Shown: positions 1 to 12,340 of the stretch, in pieces
How the letters are laid out: every line of letters starts with the position of its first letter
Position numbering within the stretch: position 1 is the first letter of the stretch
Assembly (NCBI GenBank): GCA_029706075.1
Contig: JAINUG010000087.1
Location: forward strand, 2,666,001 to 2,730,000
Source: Aldrovandia affinis
Lineage: Eukaryota; Chordata; Actinopteri; Notacanthiformes; Halosauridae
Length of the DNA stretch: 64,000 nucleotides
Direction: 5' to 3'
The notes under the pieces: generated by a model
Told to the model about the DNA's origin: nothing
Databases searched by the model: none
The model's input: the letters and a program-made list of their open reading frames with translations, nothing else
Translations under genes and position numbers: made by a program

Positions 1-847
1 TTTGGTGTGGCCCATTGTGCCACCTTCTCGTTTTATTTAAATTTCACGTTGACAGGTAGCAGAGCTGCTGAGTGATTGACGGGCGTAAGAGATTATCAGG
101 TATTGGTATCCATCACGTCTCCTTGAATTGGCAGCGGTGATGGCTGTCTCGTTTGACTGGGGATCACTGGCACACTTTAGTGCCGTTCCAGTAGCAGTGG
201 CTAATTCGCACCGCGTCAGCGGTGATCGAGCAGGCTTTAGCACCAACTAATTAAAGTAACATAATAATAAGAGCTGCAGGAAGTGATGCATCCTGGGAAG
301 CACGCATATAATTAGCCCACAATTCTTCTTCCTTTAATCGCTCATTGGAGACACGGCTTGCCTGCTCTGTCTCTCCATACAGTTGCGCAGAAAACATACA
401 ACATAGCATGCCGTAACTCAAGGAACAGGACCATTAAATTGCTTGGCAGAGTGATTTGGGAACCCTACCTGTACACCTGTACACCTGTACACGTTTTGGA
501 TTCCAAACCCATAGTGGGACAATTATTTTTTACAGTTGAGTAACTTATAACTTAAATAAATATATAACTTAGATTGTTTCAGAATATCGTCAATTGTATA
601 CAGTGGCTATACAATATACACAAAATACTCCATATTGTCAAATAAAAAACAACTCAAAACAGAGTACCAGAGTAAATCATAGAAATGATAATAATCACTC
701 AGTGTCTTTACTTTAAGATTCATAAAATTATAATACATCAGGCACACAAAGAAAACTAACTTCACTAATTATCCAAATGGTAATAATTGTCTGATCAACC
801 AAGCCTCAGTTCACAGGACAAAGCAAGGTATGGCAAAAGGTGAGATG
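1..847. other. AT-rich non-coding sequence
   Basis: Nothing gene-like is visible. A short triplicated octamer (ctgtacac at 469-492) is the only local structure. Confidence 0.5.
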
Positions 848-1230
848 TACAGGTGGGACGACCTTCCACAATTGGTTAGGACCGCGGAATCACTTGCGAT
901 CTTCCGCAAGAGACTCAAAACCCACCTTTTCAGACTCTACTACCACTAAATTCTGTCATCACCACTGCCTACTTGCTCAACACTATGAAACCCTGCTTAC
1001 TCCTAATTTTAAAAAAATTAAATACATTTAAAAAAAAAGGATAAATTACTAACCTTTTCCTTCCCAGTGTTACGGGTATGGTACGCAGCTGCCTGCAATG
1101 ATGTCTGTCGCTGTATTACTGCACTGATCTCTTGCGTGAACTATGATTGTTCCTACCATGTATTTATGCACATCTTGTAAGTCGCTCTGGATAAGAGCAT
1201 CTGTTAAATGCTTCAAATGTAAATGTAAAA
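848..1230 (+). mobile_element. 3' end of an L2-type LINE with UnaL2-like tail
   Basis: The first 99 bases encode the usual LINE C-terminus (WDDLPQLVRTAESLAIFRKR then LKTHLFRLYYH, stop at 944-946). A 3' UTR follows, ending in ttgtaagtcgctctggataa at about 1175 and a stem-loop gctct/GGATA/agagc at 1184-1198, then aaatgtaaatgtaaa. The GGAUA loop is the recognised tail structure of UnaL2-type LINEs. The 5' part is missing, the usual state of such copies. Confidence 0.8.
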
Positions 1231-1479
1231 AATGTACAGGTAGAGTTACTGTTTGTCTGGCTTCCTGCTTCCTGCTGTGCTGTGTCTGCGTAGTGTGTCT
1301 CTCCCGATGCCCCCCACCCCCGGGTGTTAAGTTGTGTTCAACTGTTCGATAGAAACATGCCGCAGGGGTTGATCAGGTGTTTTTAAGTTCAGGTAGAGGG
1401 GATTCCTTTCCCCGCACAGCCACCTGGGTCCTCTTGGGGACCTGACCATAGCCAAACTCTGATGTTAAGGGGGCCCACA

Positions 1480-1501
1480 GTGTGTATGTGTGTATGTGTG
1501 G

Positions 1502-1543
<42 letters not shown>

Positions 1544-1602
1544 ATATCTTTGTGCATGTGTGTCTGTGGGGGGGCTGTCCAGGGCTCTGGTGGGGGAGGA
1601 GT

Positions 1603-1647
<45 letters not shown>

Positions 1648-1700
1648 ATGTGTGTGGGGGGGCGGTTGTGCTGGGCTCTGGTGGGGGACAGTCATGTTGT
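1480..1700. repeat. (GT)n microsatellite in a duplicated unit
   Basis: Two GT runs (about 1503-1542 and 1605-1641) are each followed by a G-rich block with gggctctggtgggggac/gag and agtcatgt. The roughly 110-base unit is present twice. Long frames on both strands here are caused by the repeat. Confidence 0.9.
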
Positions 1701-4700
1701 GTTAAGGGAAATGTAGCAAGTTTTAGTGCAGAACAACCTAATGAAAAAGTGAATGCAGACACGGCCATACAATGACATGCCAACAGACAAGGACTGATTG
1801 TTGTGATAAGGTTTTCCAGAGAGGGTAATACTCTGCACTGTATCTGTGCCTGCAGTGCTGTACAGAACGTACACTGCATAATGTTACTATAGTACTGATA
1901 ATACGCACACTGCTGTCTCCCACTCCTCCATAACACGCTGCTCTGTAAAATATGATTGATTAATGGTCTTCGTGCTTTTGAGTTCTTCATTTTGTCATAC
2001 TGTCCATCCACAAGCATTGCAATTGTAGATCCTCACTGTGTGTGTGTTTAGCAGCAGCCATTATTCCTGCATGATAGAGATAACAGTAGAATAAAAATCA
2101 AGCTAAAATGTATGTCTCACGGAAGGTTTCCATTGCATATTTACTCCATGCGTGAAGGACAGGAGCACAGTACTCCTCTTTGCTGTTTGTTGCCAAAAGT
2201 TATTTCGCATTTCTGTGGAAACAAAAACACATTACCGGTGTGGGAAACAAGAGCCCAGGGTGAAGTGATGGAAGCACCTTCACTGGCTGGTTGGCTACAT
2301 TATCCAGGTTCCTCGTGCAGATGGGCAGATAGCGGTGGAACGCTTCGTCCATTAGGGAGGAGGGGCTCATTTACTGTACCGGGCTAGTCTTGACCGTAAT
2401 CATCACTCGCCCCGGTCGAAGTCCACTTCCATCAGAATCAAACGCTCCCAAGTCACAACTTCTGAACAAACGAGCCACATTAATTTGAAACCAGAGCTCT
2501 TCCTGAAAACGACCGTCCCTTGTTTTGCCACAGACTGTCTGGAAATATGTGAAGGGTGCAATGCACTGACATTAATGAAATGCCCCAGAGCTGAGGGTTG
2601 AGATCGCCTCCAGCCCCTTCAGCATATCGGTATATGTTGCGCGTTTGAGAGCCGCAGGGCCAGGGAACGGTTTTGTGTGAAGCAGAGCCGAAACATTCTA
2701 AAAACCTGAGATTATATGCATAACACTTTCAGTGAAGGCCCCGTTAACCATTAATAAGACATTATTTACATTGTTTGTTTTGCAGTGCCAGCGACTGATA
2801 GTAAATTATTGTTGGGCAGCACCAGTCTTTTAGTAGACACTAGACACCTTATGAATGCTTTATGAATGCTTTATGAATACTTTTTGAAAATCTGTCAATG
2901 GTATAAAGCATTAAGACAGTTTTTTTTGTACACCTGCCTTATTGTCATTTGTATGAGTGAATCATGTCTACTTTAGAAAAGGTGATAAATGTTCTTATTG
3001 TTATTTTTTAATTCATATCTTAATCAACATTCATTGCATAAAAATTTAATATTATCTGTTACCTTAATTTGTTCCCCAACAACATTTGGATGCATGGCTT
3101 CAAGGAAATAAATATATATATATATGTAAGATATAAACCACAACATGCTGTGTGTATGCAAGGATATATGGCACAACAGGGGCAGTGATTGGCCTGAGGC
3201 TGAAAGACAAGGGCTCTTAACTGTGCCATACATTGATGTACAGTATATGCACTGGCATGGAAAGGTTTATCTCTTATACCATTTTGAAATATTTATTGAA
3301 ATGTATATATATATTTTAGGGTGCGTCAAAAAAACATGAAGTTGTCACACGCGTTCACTGGCTTGCAATTTTGATCCACTTAATGAAAAAACCTGGCAGT
3401 ATAAAAATCTGTTCAATATATCAATGTTTAGGGGTTGCGCACAGTGAATTAATAACCCTATTTATAGCGGAGTGGGGCCATGTGATCTTGTTGTACCCCA
3501 TACAAACAACAGCAGCAATTGATGTTAATCGTTCATCACATTAAAAATGTATATTTTGAGTGTCCTGTCAAATCTTATCAAAATTCCAAGTGCCTATTGA
3601 TAGTACCCTGGTCAAAATCCTTGAACTGGAATTATTTTTACAGAAGAAATTTACATTGTATCTATTTATATTACATCGCAATTTATGTTCCGAAAATTCT
3701 AACCCCTAAATCATGTAACAGAATCAAATAAATGTGAATGTCATTCTTTCAACATTTTGCCATTAGTAGTCAAGAAGTGAATATTAAAAAAGCAATAATG
3801 TTGATGTGAGGGTTTTAAACATCATTATGCATTTGGTTCTCTGACAGACACTTGTGTGGGACTGAGGGATTGATCTTCACCTCCCGGGCGGGCTGCTGTT
3901 CTAAGCAGAGGATGGCTCCCTGCCCATGTAATATTCCACATCATGCTGACATGTTTAATTTCTCACCTCTGGGACTTGTGGGTACAAATGATCACAGAAT
4001 TGCACCTGTGACCAAGTGCTCTTGTCACCGGTGGTATGCAGTGTATTGTGTTGGTCCTGAGGGATTGCAAACACTGCACTGGCCCTCGGGGAAGCCCTGA
4101 GAGCAGAGAGAGAGAGAGAGAGAGAGAGATGAATGATAGGAAGGGAGAGAGAGAAAATAATGAACTATGTTACAGCAAAGCTATTCAAGTGCGGATACAG
4201 CTATGTCTAAGCCAAGAGTAAGAGAGAGGGAGAGGAAATGGAAAGAGTGACAAAGAGGTAGAGGGGAGAGACAAAACTAATTAGAGCAAGAGAGAGTACA
4301 AGAGGGAGCAAGAGAGAACTCGATCGAGAGGTTGAGTAAGAAGGAGAGACGGTAATGAATCATTTTGTGCAAGGCGACTCGTACAGCCTTTTTAATGTTT
4401 TATCCTGCCCATGGTTTTGCCCTCTAATCTAGAAAGTGAAACATTGTCCACTAGAAAAGTTTTAATACGGGACATGTGGTACAGTAGAAAAAAGATAAAC
4501 GGCAGTGATATGGAAGGAGGGTGCTGGTGTCAGTCAGCTCAAGGCAGAGGCCCAGTGGATGGCACTGGAAGTGGAACAGTCAAGAGGGGACACAAAGAAT
4601 AATAACCATTAGGGAAAAGAGGATGTGGAAAGGTGTAACTAGCACAAGGCTGCTAGTGCCAAGATGGATATGGGAATGTAGAGCGTCGCTTAGAGGCTGC

Positions 4701-5171
4701 TCCTGGGACAAATCAGCTCCAGATCTCTCTCGCTGCTGCAGCCCCGACATCCCACCCCCGACTGGTAATGCTATACACGTCAGAGAGACAGGCCCATTGA
4801 TTTAGCACTTATCCTCCCACCCTGTGAGCGATTATCATTTTTGGCCTGTTGCCGGAGCAGAGGCGTCGATGTTCCAGATCAATCTCCAGAACTTCACTTC
4901 AGACATGTGGGGGGGGCTCAAGCAGGATGGGGTTAGAAGTTTTCAGTGGGGGAGGCGGGAAGGGAATGAGGCCTTTCCACTGGGTCCAAACTCACCATTT
5001 GGCATGGTTTGCCGACCCCTGACTTAATTCTTCTGCTTCTTCTTCTTCTATTATTATTGTCCATCTTGTGTTTTTTGTTTTATTATTCATTATTGGAACT
5101 TGACAATGATTTATTATTAAATATGGTTTCCATGAACAGATAATGTGTTGGGTTGACTTTAATGCATGGGA
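1701..5171. other. non-coding sequence
   Basis: No gene recognised. Besides the GA tract there is a threefold tttatgaatgc-like repeat near 2850-2880, a short TA run at 3113-3125, and balanced segments near 2580-2760 and 4830-4980 that could be regulatory but show no clear mark. Confidence 0.4.
4098..4350. repeat. GA-rich low-complexity tract
   Basis: A (GA)n core at 4106-4129 is followed by degenerate purine-rich sequence (gaaagagtgacaaagaggta, gcaagagagaactcgatc) to about 4350. No gene seen in it. Confidence 0.85.
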
Positions 5172-5284
5172 CTCTGAAATGCAACACAACCACCGCCCGC
5201 CTCTACACCCACCCCCCCACACTGTGTGTTGGGTTATGGGGGTGGGGGGTGCAGAGGTGGGGGTGGTTGTGTTGCATTTCAGAG
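5172..5284. repeat. inverted repeat, arms about 46 bp
   Basis: The left arm begins ctctgaaatgcaacacaacc (5172) and the right arm ends with its reverse complement (ggttgtgttgcatttcagag, to 5284). The inner arm parts are C-rich and G-rich and also pair. The loop is about 20 bases. It would form a strong hairpin. Confidence 0.8.
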
Positions 5285-6959
5285 CACCTGCTTTAGTGAG
5301 CATTAAACCTTAATGTATGGGACTCAAGATTCTCAAGACACTCAATTCCATTCTAAGCCTATTGATTCCTGGTCAGATTCTTATAAAACAAGCGCTCTTC
5401 CACACTTGGAATGGCGCGCTCTTGTTGGCATTTAACATTTTTTATCCAAGACAGTCAAGAGAAAGGAACTTCACACCATGCTCCAAAACCAGAAGAATAT
5501 GAGTCCATTTTAGTGTACTAAATTGACCATTGGGAAATGTTGTCAGCATACCAGGAAGCACGCGATGAGTCATTAAAATGTGGTACCTTCCTCCTCTCCT
5601 GCAGTCCAACGCCAAGAGGCAGCATAAGGTTTAAGGTTAGGAGCAGTGCTTCATCTCTGAATTGCAGGGATTGTGGCTCACATGTCCACTCACACAACAA
5701 CAGTCTGTTTTTTCAACGGATGTTACATAAACACTCATTAATCATTTAACGAGGGGAGCATCCAGTGCAGTCCAATATGATTCCTATTACACAGACAAGC
5801 TCATCCGAACGGGACGATAGAAGCATGGGAAATGTGCTATAAATGGTATCAATGTGATCTCACACAACGTGTTGTTTCAGTTGATCCCCTTCACTGTAAC
5901 ACTTGATACACTAATGATACACTTTTTATCATGCCATTGTTTTATACTCAGGTCTGTGGTTTATATGAATTATATATCTATACTGCTGCTCAGCTAACCA
6001 TATATACATTTTGTATGTACTGTACTGTACTGTACGTCGCTGTGGATAACAGCGTCTGCTACATGAATGAATGTAAACGAAGCAGCCAGATGGAGTTACG
6101 CCTGCTATTTATAACATTGCATTACCTTCCATTTATTATTCAAGCCTGGGTCAACCAACGGCACATTTCAGAAGCCAAGGGTCTTTCTAATAAAGTTACA
6201 TACATGAAAACCTATATCCTGCATAATGGCTTTGTGTAATGTATGCACTTCGAGAATGTCCTCTGCCACCTTATGGTAGCTTCCAGCATCTTCTCATGCA
6301 ACTCAAATTGGGAATTGAATCATGCCAACAAGTGGAAATTGTATTATTGCAAGATTCCGTGTGTGTAGTGGGTTGATTAGCATCGCAGTGTTGAGGCACA
6401 CCATTCAGTAAGACTCATTTTAATGGTATACAAACGACTTCTCTGAATGCTGTGTAGTTTCCTACACACCTATGGGATATCATGGACAGCTGGGGAGGAC
6501 TAGTGATTTAGGAGCAACGGCTTGCAATAGAGTTTTAGGTTCAAATCTTAAATTACTTCCTAATTTGTTAGTTGCTCAATTTAGAAGTTCAAATACCGTA
6601 ATGAAAACTGTAAAGTCTGTGAGGGGTAACAATTCTGCAATCAATTAAAATACCCATAGTTTAAAGTAATTTGTGTGAATCAACACAGGCCCACATTTTA
6701 CAACATCAGCAACTCCCAACTATTGGAAAGCTTGTGCTTTTCTCTCAGTACAACCTATAAAGACACACACAGGGGCTGATGCTATGGGACAGGTACACAC
6801 ACATTCCATGAGCGAACAGACAAGGAGCAAGAGAGAAAGAGATGAAGACGCAAGTACACTATGGAGCTCTTCCGTGTCCTTTATTGCGAGCAGGCATTAA
6901 GATATCATTTTCTACACGGCTCCGTACCTCTGGAGCACGAGCTCCCCATGACAACCGGT
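5285..6959. other. non-coding sequence
   Basis: Apart from the SINE/LINE tail near 6.05 kb and a weak B-box-like word (ggttcaaatct near 6538), nothing is recognised. Confidence 0.4.
6015..6080 (+). repeat. SINE/LINE tail remnant
   Basis: The segment ends in gtcgctgtggataacagcgt with stem gctgt/acagc (6039-6043 and 6049-6053) around loop GGATA, then ctgctacatgaatgaatg. The preceding tgtactgtactgtac is a short tandem pentamer. Only the tail is recognisable. Confidence 0.6.
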
Positions 6960-7760
6960 CCACTTTTAATGAACCCAAAGAGAAATGCTAGAGCACAGCG
7001 CCGACAGAGCCAAGCAAACTCCATCTAATATCCTTATTATTTTACAGCTGCTTAATGCGTTATTCATTTCTATCGGCACAAATGCAGGGGAACAATAAAT
7101 AATTCAGTGCTTTTATCATTGGGGTTATTATTTGTGGAATAGCTGGCGGATTATTGCAGCGTAATGAGCGGACTTCCCTCACGATCACTGCGAGACGCAA
7201 TATAGTTAATAGCCCTGTTGGTTTTAATCACGGTTCCTCCGCCTGCTTAATTTAAAAAAAAAAAAAGAAGAAAAGAAATATAGGATGATTATGGGGTTAT
7301 TTTATTGGGGCGAGGCACGGTGGCAGGAAACAACAAAAAAAGCATAAATAAAGCCGTCCGCTTTGGTGGTTTCGGTGTCTGACGGACCGTCATATAGAAA
7401 TCCGATTCTGTCACTGGCTGGAACTGGTTGCATCGGGGGCACCATAAAGAACCCTCGTGCCGGTCTGCCACCGCAAATCCTGCCCTTCCTGGTGAATGAA
7501 TGTGCACCCGCCAGCCACGGGGCGAGAAGGCGATGATAAACGCCTGTGCAACGCGCCGCGGATTTGAACCCGGCTCCAGCCCAACCCGAAGGCGCTTCCT
7601 ACGTTGCCTCCGTCCTATTCGTCTTTATAAAAAATGATGAATTAAAGGCAAATGGCGAGACCCGGGCTAGCCAACGTTGTCTTCCGCAAGGCCATAAAAA
7701 TGATAAAGCACGCAGTTCAGCAATCCTAATGGTGGGCTCCAACAGGGGATTCGTCAGATG
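6960..7760. promoter_or_regulatory. candidate conserved non-coding block
   Basis: Repeat-free sequence dense in homeodomain-like words (taatatccttattattttac, ttaatgcgttattcat, gcgtaatgagcg), with the A-rich stretch at 7253-7280 as the only low-complexity part. Open frames exist but have no domain or paired splice sites. Judged by texture only. Confidence 0.25.
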
Positions 7761-8678
7761 AAATCGCATTTTTAAAGAGGGCCTTTCTTCTTCTTCAATA
7801 TAATCACAACTGTAAGAAGTTGCAGTTTATCTCCTACGTTGCGATTATTGAATTCCCTGCCGAAGAGCCCTTTCGGTGTGTTTTACCTGAATCCCCAGTG
7901 TGATCCCTGGCCATTATTGTATGCGGCAGCCTCTGAATGGATCCAGCGTTACAGCTGCTAAATCCCCTATCCCACAACACTGCAATCAGTTAATTTAACA
8001 GCAACGGCAGGCTGTAATATGGAAACATATTCCCTATTGTTGTCATGAGCAAGCGCACAACCATCATGACCAAAGGCAGTAATAGGCCTATTGAAGATCT
8101 TGATATTGGAGAAAAACATTAGATATGTACCACTATTGCTCAACAAGGTTCAAATCACTAGGATGTAACAGTTTTATCTGGGCTGCAAAGAAATTGATCA
8201 ATTCCTTCTTAACAAGAGTGAATTAATGCAATAGAAGATGTATTGGACCCAGAAGCACCTTTCTGAATCATTTGCAGTTAATCGGCCATAAAATTCTAAA
8301 ATGTAACAATACAGTTGCACCAGACTTGCATCAGACTGCAACTACTCTGCACCTTCCCTCTGCTATGCATTTGGACACAGTCGGAAACCTAAACAGATTT
8401 AGACCGAACCTCACTGACTCTTTCAGGACCCCAGACATGCCCAGTGCAGCATATCATTTTATTAGCATTGTCATGGGGGGGTGTTGGGGGGGAAGGGGGC
8501 ATTGAGCGAGTACAATTCAACCTGTTGCTTACAAGTACCTGGACAGCACAGTGCCATCTTATCCAGTCGTGGATGGGTATGTGTTAGGTTAGCCGGTATC
8601 AATACAGATTAAAAGCAGCATTCAGGTGTGCTTCAGGTCTTAGCTCAGCCAGCTGATTAGAGCAGATCCAGGGCAGGT

Positions 8679-8972
8679 GAACCCTGAAGCAGTCACAAGC
8701 GATGAGTCTTCATGAAGCAACAGAAGAAGCTGTAGATCCAAAGTAGCCAACTCTTGGTACTACAGGCCACAGTGGCTGCAGGTATCAGATAACTCACCTG
8801 ATTAGCTCACCAAGGGGGTACAGTAATCAGTGGCATCAGGTGGAGTCAGTGCTCAGCTAGAACAAATAACTGCAGCCACTGTGGCCTGTATTACCAAGAG
8901 TTGGCTATTTTAGATCGACAGCTTCTTCTGTTGCTTCATGAAGACTCACCGTTTGTGACTGCTTCAGGGTTC
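8679..8972. repeat. inverted repeat with 103-bp arms
   Basis: Arms 8679-8781 and 8870-8972 are reverse complements with few mismatches (left start gaaccctgaagcagtcacaa, right end ttgtgactgcttcagggttc; inner ends gtggctgcag and ctgcagccac). The spacer is 88 bases. No coding sequence lies inside. It resembles a foldback or MITE-like element. Confidence 0.85.
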
Positions 8973-9605
8973 ATAACGGTGTAATAGGGGTGTAACAGTT
9001 CTCCATAATTTCATGATGTACTACTTATTATATGTCCTGTCAATCCATCCACATGGCGCTGTTAATACATTTGCATTTATGCTCATTCCCTTGTGAGCTG
9101 TGAGTATCCAAATGGCAAATATAATGGGAGTCAATTATATACATCATAATATACATAAGTATTATTATTTAAAAAATCACTAAACTGTGGTCGGACCGCG
9201 TTAACGAACCCCAAGGCACATGAACCACAGTTTCATTTTCGGTTTCTGGACGGTTGCAGGCTTGATGAATATAAAAAATATTGTGGTCCAATTACTTATT
9301 TTTGTTCAATTGTAATCATGCTTGTTCTTGTACATTAAACAGCTCATATTTTATTCACAGTGCAGCCCTAAGCATGTGTAAATTCAGAATCATGAATGTG
9401 CTTGTGAAAGTCCAACACATTTATGTCACCCTCTAGAACCTGAATAAGAGTACGATTAGTTCCATTAGCTAGGGATCCAATTAGTTAAATTAGCTGGGGA
9501 TCTTGGTCTTTAGCAAGTTAATCATGTCTAATTTTGTCAAATGGTGAGGGCCATGATTAAAACACACAGCAGACCTATCTGCATTACATGCACTGTAAAG
9601 GGAAA

Positions 9606-9935
9606 CATTCTCAGACTGGCATGGGCAGGTATGTGTGGTACATTCTCAGACTGGCATGGGCAGTTATGTGTGGTACATTCTCAGACTGGCATGGGCAGGC
9701 ATGTGTGGTACATTCTCAGACTGGCATGGGCAGGCATGTGTGGTACATTCTCAGACTGGCACAGGCAGGTATGTGTGGTACATTCTCAGACTGGCATGGG
9801 CAGGTATGTGTGGTACATTCTCAGACTGGCACAGGCAGGTATGTGTGGTACATTCTCAGTCTGGCATGGGCAGGTATGTGTGGTACATTCTCAGACTGGC
9901 ACGGGTAGGTACATTGGCACATCCTCAGATTGATG
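9606..9935 (+). repeat. 35-bp minisatellite, about nine copies
   Basis: Units start at 9606, 9641, 9676 and so on every 35 bases, each with cattctcagactggcatggg then a caggtatgtgtggta-like end. Variation is limited to a few positions (cat/cac, ggt/ggc/gtt). Because 35 is not a multiple of three and the unit lacks stops, all three plus frames stay open here; that does not indicate a gene. Confidence 0.95.
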
Positions 9936-10258
9936 TGCATAGTGAAGCCTTGATGTGAGGGTTCCAGTGCGTTCTTTTCAAACAGCTCAACTTGCCGTAG
10001 TATTTTTCAACATGACCTCTGACCCCAGGGAATCTCACGCCAACCCAGTACAGAGTGAGGCGTGTGACAGGGCGCTGAGAAGCTGTCTGAGCCCCTTTCA
10101 TTACCCAGGCCATGACTGGCAGCTCAGAACGATGCACTGACGGTGAGAAGACAGATGGCTATATTCCTCAAAGGGTCCATGGTGCTCACGGAGAGAGGAA
10201 GTGCAGTGGTCTGACGTGCAGAATAACTTAGCTGCTCCGAGGAAAATGTCAGCATCAA

Positions 10259-10480
10259 CCATGAGTGAATTTCACTTATGTTTTGTTTTTCAACTCCTGA
10301 GTGAAATTCACTCATGGCCAGATTTACTAAAGGATGGTGATTGCTTTTTGAAAGCAAAAGCAGTCGCTCCAAGTTTGCAATATTAAGTTGGATTCATTAA
10401 ACAGTTGCAATGGGTGAAATTGCTATTAGGATGTCATTTGCGGGGGTTACAACACTCTGTGACTTTTCTTTAGATACATA
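10259..10480. repeat. 18-bp perfect hairpin and repeat-like segment
   Basis: The arm ccatgagtgaatttcact (10259-10276) and its exact reverse complement (10300-10317) enclose a 23-base loop. The following bases (agatttactaaaggatggtg, gcaatgggtgaaattgctat) read like part of a teleost DNA-transposon repeat, family uncertain. Confidence 0.55.
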
Positions 10481-10503
10481 GTTAAATCTGTTCATGCATA
10501 CAG

Positions 10504-11325
10504 TCTGGGCCAGATTAAGACCACTCAAGGCCTTGGGGCTAGACCTAATCAAAGGGCCCCCTCAACATTAAACACGCAATATTGCGTTCGCGCGCCGCCC
10601 GAACTGCCACAACTGCCCGTCCAGCTGTCACTGCCTTTGTTTTTTTTGTCAGTCTCTGCTATAACTACAGTGTCTCTGTCTCACGGTGCTGCTTCCAGTC
10701 CGAATTTCAAAGCGGTGTTGCTTCCAGTTCCTCAATGTCAATGTCACTTCCTGGTGACCAGTGACCGACCTCATTTTCTGGTGGTGGTGGTCCTACGACC
10801 ATGGATGCTGAAGGCTGTGGTTCTGTCGCTAATCAATTTGAGGCAGTTTAAAATACATTGTCAGTCTGGGTATTTTGCCTTTAAGCTCCTCTTCTCTTTT
10901 AAGTTTTTCAGCCTTTAGCTTCCTTTTTGCATAGCCACTGACACTGTTGCTTTTTTGGAACATTTTAACGCGATGTGGAATAAACAGCCAACTCCGATTC
11001 TCCGAATATTTGAAATGAGCGCTACAGGTGCAACAGCTCTATACGTCATGACGCCAATGTGTTATCACTGAATTTGAAAAGAAACAAGGAATTGTATTGG
11101 ACCGTAAATAAAAACAACCAGATAATTTGACTAATCATCTCATTGTCCCTTTATTTATATCATACACACAAACAACGAATGTATAGGATACCAAAACGAT
11201 GTATGGTTAATAAAAAATAAAAACATCTGAAAAAAAAATAAAAATAATCCACCATCAACCAGGGCCCTGCAGCCTGCCGGCCCTGGAGCTTAAGCCCCCC
11301 TTAGCCCCGTTGTTAATCCAGCCGT
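10504..11325. mobile_element. non-autonomous hAT-like DNA transposon with 8-9 bp target duplication
   Basis: The left flank ends in gcatacagt (10496-10504) and the same nine bases recur after the right end (11326-11334). The left end reads ctgggccagattaagaccac; the right end read in reverse gives acggctggattaacaacggg, an imperfect terminal inverted repeat. Both ends continue into GGGCC-rich sequence (agggccccctcaac; cagggccctgcagcc). An 8-bp target duplication and such ends are typical of hAT elements. No transposase can be read in the 820 bases between. Confidence 0.65.
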
Positions 11326-11869
11326 GCATACAGTATGTATACCTGGGGTGAACACTCAAAAAAATTGTGTTTTTTGTAAATGAGGACGATTAGGTATTCT
11401 GTCAGATTGACTAAAGCATGCTTTAATTGCGACTCTCCTTTTTGCGTGACAATTTTAAGAACCCCTGAAAGCAAGTGGCATTTTGCTGAGCGATGATATG
11501 GCCTATCTCACGTTCTATAAACTCTTCAAAGAATGTGACCACAATAAGGAGCTAATTCTAATGTGTGATTTGTTAAACACCTGCATGTATATATGCCTAT
11601 CTGCGCCCCCACACCCACAATGCTTTTTGCCTTTGTCTCAAATGATTAATAGTATTTTAATTTATAATTGCTGGGGCATGCTGCTGTAGAAACACTGTTA
11701 TTGTGGATCCTAAACCCCCTCCGCCAGCAGAGTTTAGCTGCCCTAGTTTAGGCCCGCTCATGTTGGGGTGCAGGGCGCAGGGTGGGGTGGGGTGGGAGGG
11801 GGTTGTGTTTTGGGGGGGTGCCATAGGGGACGGGGGGGGGGTGGATGATGAAACCTTTTACGTGGCGAG

Positions 11870-12340
11870 AAATGAAAGCAGGCGTGAGCACCTTCATTAG
11901 CGTCTCCTTGATGTCACGCATTCGCTGCCAACCGCGAGCGAGGCCTCGTTTGTCTCTGTCACCCCCGGCCGCCAGCTTGACCTGATTCCTCCTGGGCGAG
12001 GGCTTTATTGGAACCCGTTGTACATTTCTTTTCGTCGTCTTCGTCAGGCGTAACAGCATAACTTATCCTGTCACAGCTCAAGATGCATGAATCAGTGAAG
12101 TTCCAAAGTGGAGACGAACAACCTCGCAGGGTTTTCGTCAATATTTTATTTTTCTCTAACGCTCCGATACCTGTGCGCACGTTTCAGGCCAGTGACATTC
12201 AGTGTTGTAGACGACCCTGTTTTTGACCTTATTTTTCTCGCTCGATGGCTTCTTTTTAAAAATCTGCTGATAAATTCAATTTTCCCTCAAGTTAATAAGT
12301 TCTCCTTTCCAACAATGTCGACCTTAATGGGACCGTAGAT
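11870..12340. promoter_or_regulatory. candidate conserved non-coding block
   Basis: Balanced, repeat-free sequence after a G-rich tract (11765-11845), with words such as cttcattagcgtctccttga and gggctttattggaacccgtt. Reading frames cross it on both strands without recognisable protein features. Confidence 0.2.

Noticed and set aside
1373-2017. 214-codon minus-strand frame
   Set aside because: It is kept open by the (CA)n/(GT)n tracts; no domain, composition is repeat driven.
9606-9935. CRISPR array
   Set aside because: Repeats are directly adjacent without unique spacers, and the window is vertebrate DNA.
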